A stretch of DNA of 64,000 nucleotides, taken from assembly GCA_949284445.1 (NCBI GenBank), contig CASDVP010000001.1, positions 248,001-312,000 on the forward strand. Direction: 5' to 3'. Under the pieces are notes generated by a model, which had not been told where the DNA came from, did no database searches, and saw nothing but the letters and a program-made list of their open reading frames with translations. The first letter of the stretch is position 1, and each line of letters starts with the position of its first letter. Source of the DNA: an uncultured Bacillota bacterium. Its GTDB lineage: Bacteria > Bacillota_I > Bacilli_A > RFN20 > CAG-288. A program made the translations under genes and the position numbers. Positions 57,406 through 64,000 of the stretch are shown here, in pieces.

Positions 57406-57663
57406 TCAAGCGACAAAAATCAATAAGATCGATAAGACCAAAATGTAAATAGCAACGGTTTCTACTAAAGCCACACCGATGATCATCGAAGATCTCAACT
57501 TGGAAGCAGCTTCGGGATTTCTTGACATACCGTTGATGGTGAAGATGACGATCAAGCCTTCCATGACGCTGATGATAGCCATCGCAATAGCCATGATGGC
57601 AATCGCCCAATATTGAGTTGAAACATCAGTATAGGCAGCTTCTAAAAATAAAGTATTTGGCAT
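57406..57663 (-). CDS. atpE: ATP synthase c subunit with two carboxylates
   Basis: An 85-residue rotor-ring subunit with two helices and the polar loop SRNPEA. The main ion carboxylate is Glu68 in VALVETVAIY. Thr69 and Tyr73 fill the places of Na+-ligand residues (Ser66 and Tyr70 of Ilyobacter). In helix 1, Glu35 (SVMEGL) lies 33 residues before Glu68, exactly the position of Gln32 in Na+ rings and Glu32 in the two-carboxylate ring of Fusobacterium. Helix 1 is Ala-rich in place of the usual Gly pattern. The strong site AAGGAGGG upstream fits its high copy number. Confidence 0.96.
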   Translation of the reverse strand: MPNTLFLEAAYTDVSTQYWAIAIMAIAMAIISVMEGLIVIFTINGMSRNPEAASKLRSSMIIGVALVETVAIYILVLSILLIFVA

Positions 57664-57678
57664 ATGTGCCCTCCTTCT

Positions 57679-58467
57679 CTAGTCCTTCTTTAAACTGACA
57701 GCCTTTAAAACTTCTTCGTCTTCAGGTGCTTCTTGAGCGATGTTCAACATCGTTATCATCAAAAAGACGATAGTTTGTATTAGACCATCAAAAACATCGA
57801 AGTAAGCATGGGCGATTGGCATTAAGATGGGACCAAGAGCTAAAGAAGCGCTGGCAGCATTCATAGCACTATAGGCGAGTGTGATGAGGCAATATCCAGC
57901 AAAGGCATTTCCGAAAAGACGAAGAGTTAATGATAGCATCGGAATCCACATGGTGATCGCTCCTAAAACAGGTATAGGAGAAACAAATTTCATCAGATAC
58001 TTAGCCCGTTTGAATTTGATGCTATATATCTGGATGAGAATGATCGTTAAAAAAGCTATCGATAAAGGGAAGGCGAGATTAGTGAACGGATTAGGTAAAG
58101 GCTTAAAAAGACTTGATGAGTTGATGACAGCAGTATCAGAGATCACTATCGGATTGGGAATTCCGATCAGACCGATTATAAAGCCTAAAAATATATAGAG
58201 AGCTAAGGCGATGACATAACCACCGAAACCGTTGAATCTCTTACCCATCAGTTCATTCACTTGTTTATCAGCAAATTCGACGATCATCTCAGCGATATTA
58301 ACGATGCCTTTCGGTTTATCTAAAGGCGAGATCTTTTTATTTTTAAAATAAACGATCAAAACCAAGATGATGATAGTTATCATCACTAACATCGATGAGA
58401 TGAACTCTAATGGTATGACTTCTAAGAAGTCACGATTGAGTAAATTATCAAATCTCAACCCGTTCAT
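57679..58467 (-). CDS. atpB: ATP synthase a subunit
   Basis: A 262-residue stator membrane protein with five to six helices. The essential Arg is in SLTLRLFGNAFAGYC. The partner helix contains AYFDVFDGLIQTIVFLMITM. It provides the two half channels for the coupling ion. The stop of the preceding small gene lies three bases away. The C-terminus is extended by an acidic tail (EAPEDEEVLKAVSLKKD). Confidence 0.96.
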   Translation of the reverse strand: MNGLRFDNLLNRDFLEVIPLEFISSMLVMITIIILVLIVYFKNKKISPLDKPKGIVNIAEMIVEFADKQVNELMGKRFNGFGGYVIALALYIFLGFIIGLIGIPNPIVISDTAVINSSSLFKPLPNPFTNLAFPLSIAFLTIILIQIYSIKFKRAKYLMKFVSPIPVLGAITMWIPMLSLTLRLFGNAFAGYCLITLAYSAMNAASASLALGPILMPIAHAYFDVFDGLIQTIVFLMITMLNIAQEAPEDEEVLKAVSLKKD

Positions 58468-58470
58468 AGT

Positions 58471-58848
58471 TTATTTCTTTGCGCTTATAATCGTCTTTAC
58501 TATTATTAATAAATATACAATTAAAAATATGCTCGGCGGTATAAAAAGGGAAAAAGCGGTTACAGATTCTTTGACTGCAGGAAGGAAGAAATAGAGCAGT
58601 AAAGGGGTTAAAACACCGACTAAAACAGTGAAAAGCCTCGATACAGTCAAGATGATTATTCTAGAGGTATTATTAGTCATATCTTGTGGAAAGAAATAAA
58701 ATGTTAAGTATAAAGGAATTGCTAGAACTGCTGGAATCAATATAAAAAGTCCATACCAAAGATATGATAAAGACATCAATATTATAGCGGTGATAATCAA
58801 AGCTATACAGAGGATGAATAAAGGTATAAAAGTTTTACTTTTTTTCAT
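58471..58848 (-). CDS. atpI: AtpI-position small membrane protein
   Basis: A 125-residue protein with four hydrophobic helices, encoded directly before atpB as atpI (uncI) usually is. AtpI helps assemble the c ring in some bacteria. The sequence is divergent and the name rests on position and topology. It follows rqcP after nine bases, so it is probably in the same transcript. Confidence 0.7.
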   Translation of the reverse strand: MKKSKTFIPLFILCIALIITAIILMSLSYLWYGLFILIPAVLAIPLYLTFYFFPQDMTNNTSRIIILTVSRLFTVLVGVLTPLLLYFFLPAVKESVTAFSLFIPPSIFLIVYLLIIVKTIISAKK

Positions 58849-58857
58849 AATGTGATT

Positions 58858-59100
58858 TTAAATCAATTCATACATATCTGCAGCGTCTTTAATTGTGGAA
58901 ATCATTCTGACTTCTTTGACTTTAGCCGAGATAGATTTCCCTAATGGTGTGCTGATCGCTATTGTGTCTTCCACTTTAACATCAGTGCTAGGTTTAGCGA
59001 TTTTGCCATTGACTTTGACGAATCCTTTTTCAATAAATTCCTTAGCAGCTTCTCTTCGCTTGATCAATCTAGACACTTTTAAATATTTATCTAATCTCAT
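58858..59100 (-). CDS. rqcP: S4-domain RNA-binding protein RqcP
   Basis: An 80-residue S4-domain protein. MRLDKYLKVSRLIKRREAAK and GFVKVNGKIAKPSTDVKVED match the YabO/Hsp15 family (RqcP), which assists ribosome-quality-control alanine tailing of stalled 50S subunits in Bacillota. I chose the ATG at 59100 because AGGTGA lies six bases upstream; a GTG at 59109 falls in that site. A TAAAAT box at 59120-59125 on this strand may start transcription. Cotranscription with the ATP synthase genes is unusual but suggested by the nine-base gap. Confidence 0.9.
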   Translation of the reverse strand: MRLDKYLKVSRLIKRREAAKEFIEKGFVKVNGKIAKPSTDVKVEDTIAISTPLGKSISAKVKEVRMISTIKDAADMYELI

Positions 59101-59169
59101 CTGTATCACCTGTATATATATTTTAGCTTAAAACCAGAGTTATTTACTATTATTTTGCAAAAAGGATAA

Positions 59170-59207
59170 AAAGTAAAAGAAAACCCTCGATTCGGAACAA
59201 TCGAGGG
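59170..59207 (-). terminator. Rho-independent terminator of rplM-rpsI
   Basis: On the minus strand, CCCTCGATT pairs with AATCGAGGG (perfect 9 bp), followed by TTTTC and more T. Confidence 0.9.
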
Positions 59208-59237
59208 CTCTTTCTTTTGGTTGATAAGGCTTGAAGA

Positions 59238-59642
59238 TTAACGTTTGGAGAATTGAGGGGCTTTTCTAGCTTTTCTAAGACCGTACTTCTTACGTTCGAC
59301 AACACGGCTATCAACAGTTAATAGACCGCGTGCTCTTAAGAGAGGACGATTATCAGCATTAGCTTTTAATAAGGCTCTTGCGATACCTAATCTCAAAGCA
59401 CCTGCTTGACCAGAATAACCACCACCGACGATATTTGCTACCACATTGTATTTGTTTTCGGTGCTAGTAGCAGCAAAAGGCTGAGTAGCATCAAGAACTA
59501 AGACTTTGTGTGGGAAGTATTCGTCGACTTTTCTGCCGTTGACGATGATCTCACCAGTTCCAGGAGTTAAGAAAACTCTGGCGACTGAAGACTTTCTTCT
59601 GCCAACTGCAGCATAGATTAGCTTTTCAGTTTTTGTTGCCAT
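59238..59642 (-). CDS. rpsI: 30S ribosomal protein S9
   Basis: A 134-residue protein. [19 protein letters not shown] at the start, [19 protein letters not shown] in the middle and [11 protein letters not shown] at the end are the S9 hallmarks; the basic C-terminal tail reaches the P-site tRNA. It is two bases after rplM. Confidence 0.98.
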   Translation of the reverse strand: MATKTEKLIYAAVGRRKSSVARVFLTPGTGEIIVNGRKVDEYFPHKVLVLDATQPFAATSTENKYNVVANIVGGGYSGQAGALRLGIARALLKANADNRPLLRARGLLTVDSRVVERKKYGLRKARKAPQFSKR

Positions 59643-59644
59643 AG

Positions 59645-60100
59645 TTAGTTCTCCCTCTTCTTAGTAAGCTCGATTTCGATCGGCTTTTTATCCTGCTTCT
59701 GATGTTCGCTTCCAGCATAGACGAAGAGCTTTTTGATCATCTCTTTGCCTAATGAGCCTTTAGGGAGCATTCCCCAAACAGCACGACGGACCATCTCAGT
59801 AGGATAGTTCTCCTTCATCACCTTAGCGCTTCTCACTCTGAGGCCGCCATAAGTCTGAGACTTATTGTCGTAGTAGTTCTTTCTAGTAAGTTTGTTACCA
59901 GAGAGATAAACCTTGGAGCAATTAACGACGATGACGAAATCTCCGCAATCAAAGTTAGGGGTGTATTGTGGTTTGTTCTTACCCATAAGGATGACTGCGA
60001 TCTCGGAGGCTAATCGACCAAGAGGTTTATCGGCAGCATCGACGACGTACCATTTTTTGGCTACGTCAATTTTTTTGTAAATAGTTGTCTGACGTTGCAT
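59645..60100 (-). CDS. rplM: 50S ribosomal protein L13
   Basis: A 151-residue protein. [58 protein letters not shown] and [11 protein letters not shown] mark L13. It heads the conserved rplM-rpsI operon. AAAGGAAAA precedes the ATG. A leader of about 75 bases starts from the promoter at 60175-60202. Confidence 0.98.
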   Translation of the reverse strand: MQRQTTIYKKIDVAKKWYVVDAADKPLGRLASEIAVILMGKNKPQYTPNFDCGDFVIVVNCSKVYLSGNKLTRKNYYDNKSQTYGGLRVRSAKVMKENYPTEMVRRAVWGMLPKGSLGKEMIKKLFVYAGSEHQKQDKKPIEIELTKKREN

Positions 60101-60174
60101 TTTATTTTCCTTTCATTGATCATTGAGCAAACTATAAACCTTACCGGGGTGTAGTTCACAATTAGCCAACGGAT

Positions 60175-60202
60175 ATTTTATCATTTTAAAGAGATAAAAC
60201 AA
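60175..60202 (-). promoter_or_regulatory. promoter of rplM-rpsI
   Basis: On the minus strand, TTGTTT (60197-60202), a 16-bp spacer and TAAAAT (60175-60180). The leader between it and rplM contains a GC-rich patch (CCCCGG) that may fold as an L13 autoregulatory element; this is inference. Confidence 0.6.
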
Positions 60203-60341
60203 GTTATTTTTATATATAATTTATATAAATATATCGGCTTTGTTTTTGATTTGATATTAAAACGAGTAGATGATCGTATCATAAATAAAAAAACGCTACT
60301 TTAAACTATATAAGTTGTTAATCAATAATTTAATTTTATAT

Positions 60342-61622
60342 TTAATCTGACTTAATTTTATTCAATATTAATGAAACATTGTTTGCATTGCTATGAATCA
60401 CATTCTTTTCGAGGTAGTTATCGATGATGAAGGAAATCGTTAATGAAATCAACATCGGAAGTGCTAATACATAGAATGGTCCAAAAGAAAATGATAGGAA
60501 AAAGGATGTGAAATAAGCTTTTGCAACAACTGCATAAAAAGTCAGCATCACCGTGATGATGATCGATATTCTCATCGAAGCTGACAGATCATAAGCTGAT
60601 AACATCGCGATCAACAGGTTTCCAAATAGAGCCCCTAATGAGATAGTCGGTATCACTTTTCCACCAGCATAGAAGAGATTAAAAGTGATTCCGGTGAAGA
60701 GAAAACGAATGATTAAAAAGCTGAATATGTCAGTTATATTAAACTCCCCTAAGTCTTGTAATAATTCAATGCCAGAGCCTAGTAATTGTGTTTTTCCAGC
60801 ATATTTGATCATGAGGACGAATGTCAAAGCGATGATCGTTGATATAACATAATAAGCTTTGGTATTCAAGACGTTTTCTCTTCTCATTGAAGAGACGAAA
60901 ACTTTGAATAAATAGGCGCCTGCAAGTGCAAAAAATGGAATTATCAAACACAAATAGAACTCCTTAACATCATTAAAGAAGGTGATTGAAGAGTCAAAAG
61001 CTTCATAGCGATAAAACAAAGTTTCACCTGCTAAATAGCGCCATAATAAGAGAAATCCGAATGATAAAAGCAATAAATAAACCGGTTTATAGATATCTTT
61101 TAACTTCAATGACATTTGTTCTTCTTCTAAATAGTATGAAAATCCAGCTAGAGGATTTAAAAAAGCTAAACTATAACCTAATCCAGCTCCCAAGTAACAT
61201 CCTTCTAATTCGTTCTGCTTATTGTTGAACAGATGAAAGATTCCGTCTCCTAATAAAGCCACCATAAAAATAGAAGGAGCTTCTCCACCTAATGGTAAAC
61301 CGATCAAAAAGCTTAAAAGGCATCCGATAAAAACGACGATTAATCCTTTTAACCAGTGGATTCGATTGTCTGAATCTATATAGTTTTTTAACGTGTTCAG
61401 ATCACCTTTTATAAATGGTGGTCTTAACAATTGACTCTCTAAGACACTGATGGCAATGATGAAAATGAAATAAACTGCGAAATAAATCGGTGAATCTACT
61501 TTTTCTAAATTTAAAAAGCTATTGATCATTCTGATCAGATATTGAAAGCAGAATAATAGACTGCTAGCGATGAATGCTAGAACAGTCAATGCTAGAATGA
61601 TTTTTAAATGTTTATTTTTCAT
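60342..61622 (-). CDS. ClC-family chloride channel/antiporter
   Basis: A 426-residue polytopic protein with about ten to twelve helices. The ion-path motif appears as GLPLGGEAPSIFM (GREGP in classic ClC), and the second loop as GGKVIPTISLGALFGN (GGIFAPSLALG). The helix GAGLGYSLAFLNPLAGFSYY also fits. Arg of GREGP is Gly here. It may carry Cl- or another halide; whether it is a channel or H+ antiporter is unclear. No cytoplasmic CBS domains are present. It is monocistronic. Confidence 0.85.
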   Translation of the reverse strand: MKNKHLKIILALTVLAFIASSLLFCFQYLIRMINSFLNLEKVDSPIYFAVYFIFIIAISVLESQLLRPPFIKGDLNTLKNYIDSDNRIHWLKGLIVVFIGCLLSFLIGLPLGGEAPSIFMVALLGDGIFHLFNNKQNELEGCYLGAGLGYSLAFLNPLAGFSYYLEEEQMSLKLKDIYKPVYLLLLSFGFLLLWRYLAGETLFYRYEAFDSSITFFNDVKEFYLCLIIPFFALAGAYLFKVFVSSMRRENVLNTKAYYVISTIIALTFVLMIKYAGKTQLLGSGIELLQDLGEFNITDIFSFLIIRFLFTGITFNLFYAGGKVIPTISLGALFGNLLIAMLSAYDLSASMRISIIITVMLTFYAVVAKAYFTSFFLSFSFGPFYVLALPMLISLTISFIIDNYLEKNVIHSNANNVSLILNKIKSD

Positions 61623-61724
61623 TCAAATCACCTTTAGACAAATAATTATATATCGTTATATTAAATTCCAGAAAACTAAACCGCTTTGATATCATATAAT
61701 ATATCTAATACTTCGGAGGCCAAC

Positions 61725-63287
61725 ATGAAAGAAAATTTCCTAGTAGTTGATATGGGAACTCAATCTTTGAGAGTTTCTATTGTTTCACGCAAGGGAGAGA
61801 TTCTTGCAATGGTTAGTCAACATTATGACACACCATATTTCTCACCTAAAAAAGGATATTGTGAACAAAGGCCTGAATATTATTTAGAAGAACTCGCTAA
61901 AGCTACTAAAGAAATCGAAAAGAAATATCCTGAGTATTTTGATTCAGTGATGGGTTTAGTCTTTGTCTGCTTTAGAGATACTGCTATTATTTTAGATGAG
62001 AATAAAGAACCTATCAGACCAAGCATTCTCTGGTTAGATCAAAGAACTGCTAAGTTACCAAATATGCACAATTTGCGATTCTATGAAAAAATACTTTTTA
62101 AGATTATAGGTATGAGGGATGCTGTTAAATACAATTCTCAGAGAACAGTCTCTTTCTGGTTACAAGAAAATGAACCTGAGAACTGGAAGAAGATGAAATA
62201 CTATGTCCCACTGACTGCTTATATCAATTATTGTATGACTGGAAATCTTGCTGTCTGCAGCGCTGATTGTGTCGGACATTATCCGATCAATTTCAAAAAA
62301 GGTAAATGGTATTCTAAGATTCATCCTAAGATCAATGTTTTCGGTATACCTATGTCGGCTTTGCCAAAATTGGTCAAGCAAGGTGAGATCATCGGCTATA
62401 TCACAGAAGAATTTTCAAAGAAAACACATATTCCTGCTGGATTGCCTTTATATGCATCGGCATCCGATAAATCTTGTGAGACTCTCGGAGATGGCGTCAT
62501 CGATGAGACCACTGGTTGTATCTCCTTAGGGACTGCTTGCTCAATCGATGTAGTCAGTTCAAAATATAAAGAGCCTGAAAGATTTTTACCTTCTTATCCA
62601 GCTCCTTATGTCGGAGCTTACGATTACGAAGTTCAAGTTTATCGCGGATTATGGATGATCAGTTGGTTTGCCCAACAGTTCGGCTTAGAAGATGTAAAAC
62701 GCGCCCAAGATGAGAACATTTCTTTAGAAGATTATTTGAATAAAAAAATATCAGAGATCCCTGCTGGTTGTGATGGCCTAGTTCTACAACCTTATTGGGG
62801 ACCTGGTTTAAAACGTCCTAATGCGAAAGGTTCTATCATCGGATTTTCCGGTGTTCATACCAGATTTTATTTCTATCGTGCGATGATAGAAGGAATCGGC
62901 TTTGCCTTAAGAGAAGGATTAGACGAGATCATGAAGAAAACAAAAGTCAAGCCGAAATATTTAGTCATCTCCGGTGGAGGCAGTGCTTCTGATGTCTTCT
63001 TACAGGTCATGTCTGATATTTTTGATCTTCCTGTTTATCGTCCGACTGTGAGAGAAACTGCGACTTTGGGTGGTGCTATCAGCGGTTTCTTATCTGTTGG
63101 TGTTTATAAAAATCCACAAGAAGCTGTTAAGAATATGTGTCATTTAGGACAGAGATTTGATCCGATAGCTAAAAATGCAGAGATTTATAATAAACTTTAT
63201 CAAAGCGTCTATCTGAAGATTTATCCATCATTAAGAAAAGTTTATCAGAGTTGCAAAGACTTTTTCTTAGAGACTAATAATGAGTAG
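61725..63287 (+). CDS. FGGY-family carbohydrate kinase
   Basis: A 520-residue sugar kinase. The ATG at 61725 follows CGGAGG at eight bases; an earlier in-frame ATG at 61686 lies in the promoter. The N-terminal phosphate motif FLVVDMGTQSLRVSIV, the ILWLDQRTAK segment, GCISLGTACSIDV, and the ATP-binding LVISGGGSASDVFLQVMSDI with ATLGGAISG are typical of FGGY kinases such as xylulokinase or glycerol kinase. The sugar is unknown. TATAAT is at 61695-61700. It overlaps the next gene by eight bases. Confidence 0.9.
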   Translation: MKENFLVVDMGTQSLRVSIVSRKGEILAMVSQHYDTPYFSPKKGYCEQRPEYYLEELAKATKEIEKKYPEYFDSVMGLVFVCFRDTAIILDENKEPIRPSILWLDQRTAKLPNMHNLRFYEKILFKIIGMRDAVKYNSQRTVSFWLQENEPENWKKMKYYVPLTAYINYCMTGNLAVCSADCVGHYPINFKKGKWYSKIHPKINVFGIPMSALPKLVKQGEIIGYITEEFSKKTHIPAGLPLYASASDKSCETLGDGVIDETTGCISLGTACSIDVVSSKYKEPERFLPSYPAPYVGAYDYEVQVYRGLWMISWFAQQFGLEDVKRAQDENISLEDYLNKKISEIPAGCDGLVLQPYWGPGLKRPNAKGSIIGFSGVHTRFYFYRAMIEGIGFALREGLDEIMKKTKVKPKYLVISGGGSASDVFLQVMSDIFDLPVYRPTVRETATLGGAISGFLSVGVYKNPQEAVKNMCHLGQRFDPIAKNAEIYNKLYQSVYLKIYPSLRKVYQSCKDFFLETNNE

Positions 63288-64000
63288 AGCGTTTTATATA
63301 CCAGATTTTAAAGTCATCGGCATCGGTTTTAATGCTCTTAATAAATCAAGAGATGATCTGCACCATATTTATCAAGATTTAGGTTTTTCACCTCTTTATG
63401 ATAAAGAGATAATTCTTAATGATGAGAAAGTAAAATATTTTGCTAGCAATACTAAAACTTTAGGTGATTATGTCACTCAAATTCTCAACCTCATAGAAAA
63501 TAAATGTCAAAAAGGCGATTATCTCTTCATGGATTTTCCTTTTTCAATCAAATTTGCTGGCTATGCTAAGATTGTCTCTTATGCGAAAGCACAAGGGGTG
63601 AAAGTCATTTGCTTCATCCATGATCTAGATGGCGTGAGATTTCAAAACCCTTTGATGAACATGTTTGATTCTAGTTCATTAGATATGGCATATTCGTTAA
63701 TCTCAGCTAGCGATAATATGAATATTGTGCTTAAAGAAACATTCAAATTATCTAAATCTGTTAAGATTGTTAATTATGAATATTGGGATTATTTAGTTCC
63801 AGATTTCAATAATCATTTAAATGATAGTTTGATATGTTTTGCTGGTAATTTGCAAAAGTCTTCATTTTTATCTAAAATTCCCAAAGAGTTATTAGTCTAC
63901 GGATTTAATCTGTATGGCAAGGGTTTGCAAAAAAACTACTTAGGACGTTTTATGGGTGAATATGATCCAGAGACTTTAGTCACTGTTTTAGATGGCAAAT
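63280..64000 (+). CDS. Gtf3-like glycosyltransferase, N-terminal part (3' end outside window)
   Basis: The frame opens with MSRAFYIPDFKVIGIGFNAL and stays open to the end of the window (240 residues seen). DYLFMDFPFSIKFAGYAKIV, VKVICFIHDLDGVRFQNPL and SLICFAGNLQKSSFLSKIP match the N-terminal half of Gtf3/galactofuranosyltransferase-like enzymes, which add sugars to surface glycans or adhesins. It starts inside the kinase gene (8-base overlap), so the two are cotranslated, but a pathway link is not evident. Confidence 0.8.
   Translation, partial: MSRAFYIPDFKVIGIGFNALNKSRDDLHHIYQDLGFSPLYDKEIILNDEKVKYFASNTKTLGDYVTQILNLIENKCQKGDYLFMDFPFSIKFAGYAKIVSYAKAQGVKVICFIHDLDGVRFQNPLMNMFDSSSLDMAYSLISASDNMNIVLKETFKLSKSVKIVNYEYWDYLVPDFNNHLNDSLICFAGNLQKSSFLSKIPKELLVYGFNLYGKGLQKNYLGRFMGEYDPETLVTVLDGK

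Noticed and set aside
57401..57610. N-terminal extension of atpF
   Set aside because: The extra 70 codons overlap atpE completely and are Cys/His-rich nonsense; the lipoprotein start at 57400 is clear.
60101..60174. Defined L13 leader riboregulator
   Set aside because: A GC-rich patch exists in the leader, but I could not establish a specific fold by eye.

Overview
The window is AT-rich chromosomal DNA from a low-GC Bacillota bacterium. It most resembles the uncultured, gut-type, wall-poor relatives of Mollicutes (RF39, Acholeplasma or Erysipelotrichales-like). The evidence is strong AT codon bias, short intergenic spaces, a lipoprotein-type ATP synthase b subunit, AGGAGG ribosome sites, TGA used as a true stop, and several genes that appear to be leaderless. 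The lineage is inferred from protein character; no rRNA or tRNA gene was seen to confirm it.

Layout. 1-4.0 kb: the end of a large surface protein, a gene of unknown function and an O-antigen-ligase-like membrane protein. 4.0-7.1 kb: feoA-feoB iron uptake with a perfect operator-like palindrome at the promoter, then a probable small RNA. 7.1-9.6 kb: a NUDIX hydrolase, an ECF-type sigma factor and a membrane-anchored serpin. 10.2-11.5 kb: enolase. 11.9-16.3 kb: a secreted protein (frame broken at an A7 run), an ABC-FtsX fusion, a small permease, a second ATPase and a tiny hydrophobic ORF. 16.3-21.1 kb: an esterase and two large lipoproteins, one frame-broken at a C7 run. 21.2-32.5 kb: ferritin, a glycosyltransferase, uvrB, a C-terminal processing protease, ogt, an HD hydrolase, a DUF523 protein, a dihydrouridine synthase, an acetyltransferase, a DeoR regulator and 1-phosphofructokinase. 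32.5-42.8 kb: a zinc-ribbon membrane protein, a LytTR/GHKL two-component system, and a 2057-residue surface GH3 glycosidase with five carbohydrate-binding-like modules. 43.0-51.7 kb: a degenerate ABC-permease, an AAA_14/DUF4143 ATPase with a duplicated gene start, an acetyltransferase, tilS, an aldo/keto reductase and a decayed ATPase gene. 52.0-60.1 kb (minus strand): rplM-rpsI, then rqcP-atpI-atpBEFHAGDC. 60.3-64.0 kb: a ClC channel, an FGGY kinase and the start of a Gtf3-like glycosyltransferase.

How the genes fit together. Iron uptake (feo) and storage (ferritin) are both present. The GH3 protein is preceded by a cre-like site and a sensor/regulator pair, which suggests catabolite-controlled glycan use at the surface. 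The ATP synthase c subunit carries two membrane carboxylates and a Na+-type ligand pattern, so the enzyme may be sodium-coupled. Four or five copies or remnants of AAA_14/DUF4143 ATPase genes show repeated loss of this family.

Best candidates for something new: the sigma factor-membrane serpin operon, the secreted-protein/split-ABC operon, the three-pass GH3 protein next to its two-component system, two homopolymer frame breaks just after signal peptides, and a class of leaderless promoters with identical spacing.
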